Shown piece by piece: positions 1-6,633 of a stretch of DNA of 8,786 bases; the stretch's first letter is position 1, and the number at the start of each line of letters is the position of its first letter. Below the pieces are notes generated by a model, which was not told the DNA's origin, did not search any database, and saw only the letters and a program-made list of their open reading frames with translations. This stretch comes from JANQRV01 sp964533785. GTDB taxonomy: Bacteria > Bacteroidota > Bacteroidia > Chitinophagales > Saprospiraceae. The stretch is taken from NCBI GenBank assembly GCA_964533785.1, contig CAZHNG010000286.1, positions 1-8,786 on the forward strand, given 5' to 3'. A program made the position numbers and the translations under genes.

Positions 1-20
1 GTTATATGGGTATAAATATT

Positions 21-86
21 GGAGCTATTTTGTAAACCACATAACCACATAACCACATAACCACATAACCACATAACCATAGCTCC
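21..86. repeat. 8-bp inverted repeat enclosing a tandem array
   Basis: GGAGCTAT at 21-28 is the exact reverse complement of ATAGCTCC at 79-86. The arms are separated by 50 bases, almost all of them the tandem octamer array. Transcribed from the left end of the minus-strand oxidoreductase operon, the arms could pair and expose the array in a loop, but no T-run follows on either strand, so this is not a typical intrinsic terminator. The exact placement of the arms around the array is seen directly; any function is inference. Confidence 0.6.
35..79. repeat. Tandem octamer array, unit AACCACAT, five full copies
   Basis: Five perfect consecutive copies of AACCACAT occupy 35-74, followed by a partial copy (AACCA) at 75-79. 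The array is non-coding and lies about 100 bases beyond the stop codon of the 2-oxoacid oxidoreductase beta subunit. Perfect short tandem arrays of this kind usually arise by replication slippage and can vary in copy number between strains. It is not a CRISPR array because there are no spacers and the unit is only eight bases. Confidence 0.9.
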
Positions 87-142
87 CAAGCTATTAAATA
101 TTAAATCGAGTAAAACTATTCCTAAGTTGAAGGGGCAGTACT

Positions 143-168
143 TCTAACATCTGGTATCTAACATCTGG
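143..168. repeat. Direct repeat of TCTAACATCTGG, 14-bp period
   Basis: TCTAACATCTGG occurs at 143-154 and again at 157-168, separated by TA, and the second copy is followed by CA. The pair ends 11 bases before the end of the beta-subunit gene, in its presumed 3' untranslated region. It looks like a small slippage-derived or interspersed intergenic repeat. I see no further copy in this window. Confidence 0.75.
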
Positions 169-179
169 CATCCCTTCCA

Positions 180-1232
180 TCACCGATGTTGTTGGTTAAT
201 GGATTCCAATACCTGGGATCCAGGACAGAGGTCTTCCTCCTTTAGTTGATTAAGAGGAGTTTCAACAGTTTTCTTCAAGGAATGTAGATCCTGGCTTTTT
301 GGGTCGATATAGATTAAGCCCGTCAAAATTTCACCACTTTGCTTCGCCGCTTGGATCCGGTCCATGGCGGAATAGCGATCAGTGGGATCCCACTTGTGCG
401 CCAATTTGTGTAAATGGATCAATGAGCCGTCGTGTAAAGTGACGGTCGTCGTCGTACCTTCTTGGTAGGCAACAGTAATTTCTTCTCTTTCCGGCACAAA
501 GTCCATGGTGGCAGTTGCTATCATATGATCCCTGACAAATTCGTAAGATTTGGTTGATCCTTGGTTGTTATTAAAGGTAACACAAGGAGAAAGCACGTCG
601 AGAAAAGCAAATCCGGGATGTGACATCGCCGTCATGATAAGAGGAACAAGCTGCGATTTATCTCCGGAGAAACTGCGGGCCACGAAAGTAGCGCCCAACT
701 CCATTGCCATCCCTGCCAGGTCAATGCCCTGAAAAACCGTTTTTGATCCTGCTTTACTGATGGAACCAAAATCAGCAGTAGCGGAGTCCTGCCCTTTAGT
801 CAAGCCATAGCATCCATTATTCATGACAATGTATACCATGTTGAGATTGCGTCGTATGGCGTGCACAAATTGTCCCATACCAATGGATGCGGTATCACCG
901 TCCCCGGAAACCCCCAGGTAGATCAAATCTTTATTGGCAAGATTGGCGCCGGTAGTAATGGAGGGCATTCGCCCGTGTACTGCATTGAACCCATGGGAAT
1001 TACTTAAAAAATAAGTTGGTGTTTTCGAGGAACAACCAATGCCCGAGAGTTTAGCCAGTTTATGCGGTTCCAGCGATATTTCGTAGCAAGCTTCCACTAT
1101 AGCGGCACTGATAGAATCATGGCCGCAACCGGCGCATAAAGTGGAAATAGCACCTTCGTAATCGGATTTGTAGTAACCGACTTTATTCTTTTGGTGGCCT
1201 GGGTGGCGAAAAGTGGGTTTTATGTAGGTCAT
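180..1232 (-). CDS. korB: 2-oxoacid:ferredoxin oxidoreductase, beta subunit (TPP-binding)
   Basis: This is the thiamine-diphosphate subunit of a 2-oxoacid:acceptor oxidoreductase, a cytoplasmic enzyme that decarboxylates a 2-oxoacid, forms an acyl-CoA and passes two electrons to ferredoxin or another acceptor. The 350-residue protein has the expected layout. CAGCGH at 33-38 and C67 (in GIGCSS), together with C217 (in LSPCVTF), are the four likely ligands of a [4Fe-4S] cluster. GDGD at 110-113 and NNGCYG at 138-143 form the TPP/Mg-binding motif. The length is at the long end for KorB/PorB beta chains. It starts at an ATG 60 bases after the alpha-subunit stop and is the last gene of a three-gene operon. 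There is no clear Shine-Dalgarno sequence, as is common in Bacteroidota. The substrate cannot be proven from sequence: the pairing with a gamma-alpha fused partner favours 2-oxoglutarate, but pyruvate or branched-chain 2-oxoacids remain possible. Confidence 0.93.
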   Translation of the reverse strand: MTYIKPTFRHPGHQKNKVGYYKSDYEGAISTLCAGCGHDSISAAIVEACYEISLEPHKLAKLSGIGCSSKTPTYFLSNSHGFNAVHGRMPSITTGANLANKDLIYLGVSGDGDTASIGMGQFVHAIRRNLNMVYIVMNNGCYGLTKGQDSATADFGSISKAGSKTVFQGIDLAGMAMELGATFVARSFSGDKSQLVPLIMTAMSHPGFAFLDVLSPCVTFNNNQGSTKSYEFVRDHMIATATMDFVPEREEITVAYQEGTTTTVTLHDGSLIHLHKLAHKWDPTDRYSAMDRIQAAKQSGEILTGLIYIDPKSQDLHSLKKTVETPLNQLKEEDLCPGSQVLESINQQHR

Positions 1233-1292
1233 GGATGGAGATTGAACGATTAAGTTATGAATAAGATTTTGTTTGAATGGTAAAATGCAATA

Positions 1293-3110
1293 TTAAATCA
1301 TTAGAACAGCGGCTGAGATTTGTTGCTGGATTTGTTTCGTGATCGTATCGGCGGTAATGGGTTTGCCGTCATAGTTCAAGATTGGTATTAGTTTTTTGGG
1401 ATAGATTTCCAACTCATTAATCAATAAAGACCTAAACTGGGCATCTCTGTTTTGTTCGATAACAAAAACTCGTTCATGCTGCTTAATAAATTCTTTTACC
1501 GTTTCGTTAAAAGGAAAAGCTTTGATGCGTATAGCATCGAGGGTGATCCCTTCTTCTTGTAATAAGTCCAGTGCTTCCAAGGCCGAATAGGTTGTCGTAC
1601 CAAAAAAGATGACACCAAGTTGGCTTCGAATGGTTTGTTGATAGAGTAGGGGAGAAGGAACTAATTCTTTTGCCGTTTCCCATTTTTGGAGGAGGCGATT
1701 GGCTTTTCGAACGTATGTATCTCCGTCCTCACTGTATTTGGCATATTCATCGTGGGATGTTCCGCGAGTGAAGAAAGCCCCTTTAGTGGGATGGGTACCG
1801 GGAATGGTGCGGTAGCAAATACCATCTCCATCATAGTCTACGTAGCGGCCATAATTTTCTATCTTCTCCAATTGTTCTTTTGAAAGGACTTTGCCCCGGT
1901 CGTAGGCGCGCTTGTCGTTCCATTGTAAAGGCTCTGTCAGATGGGAATTCATACCAAGGTCCAGATCGGACATTACAATAACAGGTGTTTGCAGACGATC
2001 GGCCAGGTCGAATGCCTGGGTAGTATGCTCAAAACACTCCGTCGGGGTAGCCGGGAATAATAGAACGTGTTTGGTGTCGCCATGTGAAGCATAAGCGGAA
2101 GAAAGAATATCCGGTTGTTGGGAACGGGTCGGCATGCCGGTGGAAGGTCCTCCTCGTTGGACATTGATCAACACGACGGGTATTTCGGCGTAGTAAGCCA
2201 AGCCAATAAATTCACTCATCAAAGAGACACCGGGGCCACTGGTAGCAGTGAAAGCACGGGCGCCGTTCCAGGTCGCTCCGATGACCATACCCATGGCGGC
2301 TAGTTCGTCTTCGGCCTGCACACTGGCATATTTTTTCTTACCCGTAGAAGGATCGACACGCAGTTTTTTAGCATAAGCATCAAAAGCTTTGGCAATAGAA
2401 GTGGAAGGCGTAATGGGATACCAGGCCATGACGGTCGCTCCGGCGTAGATAGCCCCCAATGCAGTAGCAGCGTTACCTTCTATCATAATTTGATCGCCGA
2501 TATTATCACGTCTTTCCAGCCGTATGTCCAAAGGATACGCATAGTGGTTCTTGACGTATTGAATACCCAATTCTAAGGCTTGGAAATTGGCAGGGATCAA
2601 CTTGGGTTTCCGGCTGAATTGTTCCTCGATTATTTGTTGAAGGACGGCTACTTCTATGTTGAGTAAAGCAGCCAGTGCTCCGACGTAGATAATGTTTTTG
2701 AACAATTGTTGGTGGCGGGGATTGCTGTAGTTTTCCATGGCTAGTTTCATCATCGGAATGCCAATGTATTGAAGATCTTCCCGGATGAATTCTGCGTGAA
2801 GTTTTTTGGTGCTGTCATATACGAAATAGCCGCCGGTTTTTACGCCGGCAATGTCTTTCTGCATGCTTTGCGGATTCACTCCGACGCATAAGTCGATACC
2901 ATCGCGGCGCCCCAGATAGCCCTTTTCATTAATACGGACTTCGAACCAGGTAGGTAAACCCTGTATATTGGAAGGGAAAATATTTTTAGGCGAAACCGGT
3001 ATGCCCATCCGGAAAATAGCTTTGGCGAACATGTTATTGGCACTGGCTGATCCTGTACCGTTAACATTAGCAAAGCGGATAACCATATCATTTACAATAC
3101 CTTCATTCAT
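1293..3110 (-). CDS. korA: 2-oxoacid:acceptor oxidoreductase, fused gamma-alpha subunit
   Basis: This 605-residue protein is the catalytic partner of the downstream beta subunit. Residues about 1-190 form the gamma domain (glycine-rich GTGSASANN at 18-26, then the characteristic SNIQGLPTWFEVR at 47-59). Residues about 205-490 form the alpha, TPP-pyrimidine-binding domain, with YPITPS at 231-236, QAEDE at 265-269 including the likely TPP-activating glutamate, TSGPG at 290-294 and RGGPSTG at 319-325. Residues about 495-580 resemble the transketolase C-terminal-like domain. Fusion of gamma and alpha with a separate TPP-containing beta chain is the standard two-subunit KorAB architecture. The start ATG overlaps the stop of the upstream flavoprotein in an ATGA arrangement, which implies translational coupling and suggests the two products are made in fixed proportion. 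Family assignment is secure; 2-oxoglutarate specificity is an inference. Confidence 0.94.
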   Translation of the reverse strand: MNEGIVNDMVIRFANVNGTGSASANNMFAKAIFRMGIPVSPKNIFPSNIQGLPTWFEVRINEKGYLGRRDGIDLCVGVNPQSMQKDIAGVKTGGYFVYDSTKKLHAEFIREDLQYIGIPMMKLAMENYSNPRHQQLFKNIIYVGALAALLNIEVAVLQQIIEEQFSRKPKLIPANFQALELGIQYVKNHYAYPLDIRLERRDNIGDQIMIEGNAATALGAIYAGATVMAWYPITPSTSIAKAFDAYAKKLRVDPSTGKKKYASVQAEDELAAMGMVIGATWNGARAFTATSGPGVSLMSEFIGLAYYAEIPVVLINVQRGGPSTGMPTRSQQPDILSSAYASHGDTKHVLLFPATPTECFEHTTQAFDLADRLQTPVIVMSDLDLGMNSHLTEPLQWNDKRAYDRGKVLSKEQLEKIENYGRYVDYDGDGICYRTIPGTHPTKGAFFTRGTSHDEYAKYSEDGDTYVRKANRLLQKWETAKELVPSPLLYQQTIRSQLGVIFFGTTTYSALEALDLLQEEGITLDAIRIKAFPFNETVKEFIKQHERVFVIEQNRDAQFRSLLINELEIYPKKLIPILNYDGKPITADTITKQIQQQISAAVLMI

Positions 3111-4885
3111 AATATCGGATGAGCTTTTGTAACGTTATACAAATATTTTTGCATATCCCAGGCGGCGGTAGGACAACGCTCGGCGCACAAACCGCAGTGT
3201 AAACAAACATCCTCATCTTTGATCATAACCCTTTGGGTGGGCAGAATATCAGATACATATAGATCCTGGGAAGTATTATTTGCTGGTGCATTTAACTGTT
3301 CACGAAGGTCTTCTTCTTCTCCGTTCTGAGTAAAGGTAATGCAGGAAGTCGGACAAATATCAACGCAGGCATCGCATTCGATACACCGATCGGTGTTGAA
3401 CACCGTTTGTGCATCACAATTCAAACAGCGCTGCGCTTCTTTAAAGCCAATTTTCTCATCGAATCCTAGCTCAACCTCTACTTTTCGGTCTTTTAACGTG
3501 ATGGCTTTATCTTCGTGTGGCACTTTAAAACGAAGATCATCAACGACTGTACTGTCGTAGATCCATTCGTGAATCCCCATTTTTTGTCGGACCAGGTTGG
3601 TAGTTGGAGCAGGACGATCGTGCAGGTCTTTACCGTGACAAAAAAGATCTATGGAAATTGCTGCCTGATGGCCATGTGCGACGGCAGTAATGATGTTTTC
3701 CGGACCAAAAGCGGCATCCCCTCCAAAAAATACTTTGGGAAGGGTTGATTGAAAAGTGGTTTTATCTAACACGGGAAGGTCCCACTTACCAAATTCGATG
3801 CCCAGGTTTCTTTCGATCCAGGGAAAAGCATTGTCCTGACCGATGGCAATGATCACATCATCGGCTTCCATGAATACATCGGGCTCGCCAGTGGGAATCA
3901 ATTTACGACGCCCGTTTTCGTATTCAGCTCTTACCCTGCCGAATAATACCCCTTTCAGTTTACCATTTTCAAGGACGAATTCTTTTGGAGGCATATTATT
4001 GTATATCGGAATGTCTTCAGCCATGGCATCTTCAATTTCCCAGGGGGAAGCTTTCATATCTTTGAAAGGGCTTCTTACAACTACACGAACATCTTCACCT
4101 CCCAACCGCCTTGAAGTTCTACAACAATCCATAGCCGTATTTCCGCCCCCAAGGATGATCACTTTTTTCCCTATTTTATCTCTGTGTTCGAAGGCCACAT
4201 TGGCTAAAAAATCAATGCCGATGTGAATATTGGCCTCTCCTTCTTCCCGTCCGGGGATCTTCAGGTTTCTTCCTCTGGGGGCACCCGTACCCACAAAGAT
4301 CGCGTCGTAGTCTTTGTTCAATATGTCCCGCATACTGGAAACGTAGTGGTTGAAGTGGGTATGGATACCCATATCGATGATATAATTGACTTCCTCATCG
4401 AGTACGGATTCGGGTAAGCGAAAAGCAGGGATCTGCGTGCGCATCATGCCACCGCCCTTATGCCATTCGTCGTATAAGTGAATTTCATAACCTAGCGGAG
4501 CCAGATCACGCGCTACCGTCAACGACGCTGGCCCCCCACCGATCAGGGCGATCTTTTTACCGTTGCCCTGCAAAGGCGCTTTGGGCATTTTGCTTTTGAC
4601 TTCTCCTTTATGATCGGCGGCAACTCTTTTTAACCGGCAAATGGCTACCGGCTCTTCATTGTCCAGCCGGCCACGGCGACAGGCTGGTTCACAGGGCCGG
4701 TCGCAAGTTCTGCCCAAAATACCGGGAAATACATTGGATTCCCAGTTGATCATGTACGCTTCAGTATACCTTTCGGCCGCAATAAGCCGGATATATTCCG
4801 GTACCGGTGTATGGGCAGGGCAAGCGTATTGACAATCAATGACTTTGTGGAAGTATTCAGGATCCTTAATGTTTGTAGCTTTCAA
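3107..4885 (-). CDS. GltD-like FAD/NAD(P) oxidoreductase with C-terminal 2x[4Fe-4S] domain
   Basis: A 592-residue flavoprotein of the glutamate-synthase small-subunit/NfnB type. The N-terminal iron-sulfur domain has cysteines at 18, 22, 61, 65, 69 and 83. The FAD-binding motif is GGGPAS at 116-121, the NAD(P)-binding motif GGGNTAMDC at 246-254, and the second FAD contact is the GGDAAFGPENI stretch near residue 400. A C-terminal ferredoxin-like domain carries two CxxCxxCxxxCP motifs (C501/C504/C507/C511 and C561/C564/C567/C571), preceded by CLNC at 487-490. It is the first gene of the operon and overlaps korA by four bases. The likely role is moving electrons between the 2-oxoacid oxidoreductase and NAD(P). 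Glutamate synthase is unlikely because no large subunit is adjacent. The start is TTG, with an in-frame TGA only four codons upstream. The first in-frame ATG is residue 45, which would remove the first two cluster cysteines. An upstream ATG is out of frame by one base (see the entry at 4866-4898). Confidence 0.9.
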   Translation of the reverse strand: MKATNIKDPEYFHKVIDCQYACPAHTPVPEYIRLIAAERYTEAYMINWESNVFPGILGRTCDRPCEPACRRGRLDNEEPVAICRLKRVAADHKGEVKSKMPKAPLQGNGKKIALIGGGPASLTVARDLAPLGYEIHLYDEWHKGGGMMRTQIPAFRLPESVLDEEVNYIIDMGIHTHFNHYVSSMRDILNKDYDAIFVGTGAPRGRNLKIPGREEGEANIHIGIDFLANVAFEHRDKIGKKVIILGGGNTAMDCCRTSRRLGGEDVRVVVRSPFKDMKASPWEIEDAMAEDIPIYNNMPPKEFVLENGKLKGVLFGRVRAEYENGRRKLIPTGEPDVFMEADDVIIAIGQDNAFPWIERNLGIEFGKWDLPVLDKTTFQSTLPKVFFGGDAAFGPENIITAVAHGHQAAISIDLFCHGKDLHDRPAPTTNLVRQKMGIHEWIYDSTVVDDLRFKVPHEDKAITLKDRKVEVELGFDEKIGFKEAQRCLNCDAQTVFNTDRCIECDACVDICPTSCITFTQNGEEEDLREQLNAPANNTSQDLYVSDILPTQRVMIKDEDVCLHCGLCAERCPTAAWDMQKYLYNVTKAHPIL

Positions 4886-4898
4886 AATTTTTTGTCAT
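4866..4898 (-). other. Short out-of-frame ORF over the flavoprotein start; A6 run
   Basis: An ATG at 4898 opens an 11-codon reading frame (ten residues plus TAA) that overlaps the TTG start of the flavoprotein in another frame. It contains an A6 run followed by T4. Removing a single A would fuse this ATG to the main frame and give an N-terminus beginning MTKILKATNIKDPEY. The short frame is therefore either a leader peptide, a decoy created by a one-base insertion or sequencing error, or a site of slippage. The sequence alone cannot decide. Confidence 0.45.
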
Positions 4899-4936
4899 TT
4901 ATAGTTTGTTATAAGCTATTTTGTAATGTGTTTAAT

Positions 4937-4944
4937 CAAATTTA
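4937..4944 (-). promoter_or_regulatory. Possible Bacteroidota -7 element for the oxidoreductase operon
   Basis: Read on the minus strand, this is TAAATTTG, a perfect match to the TAnnTTTG -7 consensus of Bacteroidota. It lies about 50 bases upstream of the flavoprotein TTG start. No convincing TTTG-like -33 element is found at the usual distance (the best is a TTC-containing stretch near 4967-4971). Position in the divergent AT-rich spacer and the exact match support it. It would drive all three genes of the operon. Confidence 0.4.
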
Positions 4945-5039
4945 TAAAAATAAAAGAATAATACTTGAAGAGTTGCCGAATTTTATTTTAGTAGAAGCCC
5001 TTGGATGATCCATAATTCAATTATCCCTAAAAAATTACC

Positions 5040-5047
5040 TACTTTTG
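5040..5047 (+). promoter_or_regulatory. Possible Bacteroidota -7 element for the plus-strand pair
   Basis: TACTTTTG matches TAnnTTTG and lies 79 bases upstream of the 206-aa gene. No TTG is present 17-23 bases further upstream, so only half of the promoter is recognisable. It would drive the unrecognised gene and the DUF481-like gene together. The remaining AT-rich sequence of the divergent spacer (4886-5126) shows no other feature I can support. Confidence 0.3.
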
Positions 5048-5126
5048 AAAAGTACAGTTAAGAAGGGATTAATTAGCAATACTTATGAGCCATAACTTTC
5101 CTGAGATTTAGGAATATTTTCAAAAC

Positions 5127-5747
5127 ATGCGCGCATTTATCGACGACATCATCAGTAACTTTAGACAGGACCCTAGAGCCTCAGCGGTAAGAGTAATTGC
5201 CCGAAACAATGACTGGCGATTTACTGACCGAAAAAGATTTAAATGGGAACCGCTGGAAATGAGCCGCTTCGAGCTATTTGGAGGTCAGAAGGATAAAAGG
5301 TTGACGGCTGTGTTGAGTTTTGAATCTCCTGGAATAAAGGGGAAATTCAGGGTTTATGACTATGTCAACTATAGTCAGGTTAATATGAAAAAAATTACTA
5401 CTGTCTTTGAATATTCGAATCCGAAAAAGAGGTTTAGCCAATTCAGCATTACTCCCAAAGGCTCCTTCAGCCGTTTCAGAGAACTTTTCATTGTCCCGGA
5501 AATGCTGTTCGCTACTACACCCGAATTCAACAGAAGGTACGAAATTAATGCGGAGGACCGGGAGATGATAAAAATTGATCTGAATGAATATTTTTTAGAT
5601 TATGTGGGTGATGAACCCAATTGGACTTATGAAGGGTACCACCATTATATCATCGGTTATCAACCGGGAAAAGTAATTCCTGTGTCTTCAATAGAGCAAG
5701 AAATTGAGCGTTTTGTAAAAATGTGTGGTTGCCTGGAGCATAGTTAA
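5127..5747 (+). CDS. Conserved-looking protein of unknown function, 206 aa
   Basis: I do not recognise this protein by name. It has no signal peptide, no membrane segment and no obvious catalytic motif, so it is probably cytoplasmic. Its C-terminal half has the pattern PEFNRRYEI (132-140), an acidic helix with a following NWTYEG (165-170), then YQPGKVIP (178-185) and a final amphipathic helix. That order (P-x-F-x-RRY, a tryptophan plus EG, then YxPG) recalls a class of uncharacterised bacterial proteins that I know only from memory of the pattern; this is unverified. The N-terminal half is rich in lysine, arginine and aromatic residues. It starts at an ATG with only a weak AGGA at 5110-5113 upstream. 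It ends 14 bases before the DUF481-like gene, so the two are probably co-transcribed. Its reality as a gene rests on length, uninterrupted frame and operon spacing. Confidence 0.8.
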   Translation: MRAFIDDIISNFRQDPRASAVRVIARNNDWRFTDRKRFKWEPLEMSRFELFGGQKDKRLTAVLSFESPGIKGKFRVYDYVNYSQVNMKKITTVFEYSNPKKRFSQFSITPKGSFSRFRELFIVPEMLFATTPEFNRRYEINAEDREMIKIDLNEYFLDYVGDEPNWTYEGYHHYIIGYQPGKVIPVSSIEQEIERFVKMCGCLEHS

Positions 5748-5752
5748 AAGGA
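5748..5752 (+). promoter_or_regulatory. Shine-Dalgarno-like AAGGA before the DUF481-like gene
   Basis: AAGGA lies nine bases upstream of the ATG at 5762, directly after the stop of the previous gene. It is the only well-placed Shine-Dalgarno-like site in the window and supports this ATG as the start. Confidence 0.55.
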
Positions 5753-5761
5753 ACTGTTATT

Positions 5762-6544
5762 ATGAGAAAACGAATGGTCATTGCAGTCCTTGCAATGCTG
5801 CTGTTGAATTACTTAGAAGGACAAGTAGTCAATACGGAAAGAATTCGCTTTGCACCTTCTCAAAAAGCCTGGCTCGGGAACTTTGATTTTAATTTTGGTT
5901 TGAATCGTACTAAAGCTGGACAAACTCTGGTCCTAGGGGCTAACGGTCGCTTACAGTATAACGCCAATAAAAACAAGTGGATGTTCCATACTGGATATGC
6001 CTTAACCCAGTTTTTAGATATCGACACGCCCGATGCGGCTCCCAAAAACTTTAATAATACCCAATATGTACACCTACGCTACAACCGGGATTTGAATGAA
6101 CGGTTAACCTTAGAATCGTTTATACAAGAGCAATGGGATGAAATTCACGAAATAGACATTCGCCTGTTGGCCGGAGCGGGACCGCGGATCCAGTTTTTGC
6201 AAACGGATAGCAGTCAATTGTTTTTTGGATTGTTGTACATGTATGAATTTGAAAATACGGGACCGGCAGATTTTTCGGAGCGCAACCGGGATCATCGAAT
6301 GAGCAGTTATCTTTCCGCCGGGTTTACTTTCCATAACATTCTGATCAATCATATTACCTACTACCAACCACGCTTAACCGAATTTATTGATTATCGCATC
6401 AATTCCGAAACAACTTTCAGAGTCAGGATTGACAAAAGACTTTCCTTCCTTACCAGTTTTACCTTGATCTTTGACAGTAATCCTCCTCAGACGGTTCGAC
6501 AGACGCGGTATAATCTATCCAGTGGAATTAGCTTGGAACTTTGA
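5762..6544 (+). CDS. DUF481-like outer-membrane beta-barrel protein
   Basis: A 260-residue exported protein. Residues 1-20 form a signal peptide: basic MRKR, a hydrophobic stretch, then a likely cleavage after G20 before QVVNTE. The mature part alternates polar and hydrophobic residues with many aromatics, as in transmembrane beta-strands. The opening (VNTERIRF), the LRYNRDLNERLTLESF region near 104-120, the RLLAGAGPRIQFL segment near 135-147, a YMYEFE strand, the YYQPRL segment and NPP near the end are typical of DUF481, the family of putative salt-induced outer-membrane proteins. Barrel proteins often end in phenylalanine; this one ends in leucine. It is well spaced after the preceding gene and has its own Shine-Dalgarno-like site. 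The molecular role of the family is not established. DUF2490 is an alternative family name for a similar barrel, but the motif order fits DUF481 better. Confidence 0.8.
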   Translation: MRKRMVIAVLAMLLLNYLEGQVVNTERIRFAPSQKAWLGNFDFNFGLNRTKAGQTLVLGANGRLQYNANKNKWMFHTGYALTQFLDIDTPDAAPKNFNNTQYVHLRYNRDLNERLTLESFIQEQWDEIHEIDIRLLAGAGPRIQFLQTDSSQLFFGLLYMYEFENTGPADFSERNRDHRMSSYLSAGFTFHNILINHITYYQPRLTEFIDYRINSETTFRVRIDKRLSFLTSFTLIFDSNPPQTVRQTRYNLSSGISLEL

Positions 6545-6600
6545 ACAAAGCTAATGCGGCGAGCATGTCCAAAAGACTACTTCCTATGAATTTGATATCA

Positions 6601-6617
6601 AAAGCTTTAAAAAAGCT
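6601..6617 (-). terminator. Weak hairpin in the convergent spacer
   Basis: AGCTTT at 6603-6608 pairs with AAAGCT at 6612-6617 across a three-base loop. On the minus strand the stem is followed by TTTTGAT, about 17 bases past the stop of the DUF1501 gene, so it may act as a weak terminator for that gene. The stem is short and AT-rich. The rest of the 89-base convergent spacer (6545-6633) holds nothing I can support. Confidence 0.3.
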
Positions 6618-6633
6618 ACGAACTTTTCAATTA

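Noticed and set aside
35..79. CRISPR-like array
   Set aside because: The units are eight bases with no spacers, so this is a simple tandem repeat.
550..2303. Several 60-65-aa plus-strand frames antisense to the oxidoreductase subunits
   Set aside because: All lie inside genes with clear family motifs on the other strand, and none has a start signal or a domain of its own.
3843..4226. 127-aa open frame on the plus strand
   Set aside because: It lies wholly antisense to the flavoprotein gene, whose motifs in this stretch are intact. Its own translation is serine/proline-rich with no recognisable domain.
23..4926. A 13-bp match AGCTATTTTGTAA at 23-35 and 4914-4926, on both sides of the oxidoreductase operon
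   Set aside because: A 13-bp AT-rich match between two places in a window of this size is expected by chance about once, and nothing else near the two copies matches.
4811..5008. 65-aa plus-strand frame across the divergent spacer
   Set aside because: It begins antisense within the flavoprotein gene and runs into AT-rich spacer. The composition is that of translated non-coding DNA and it collides with the likely operon promoter.
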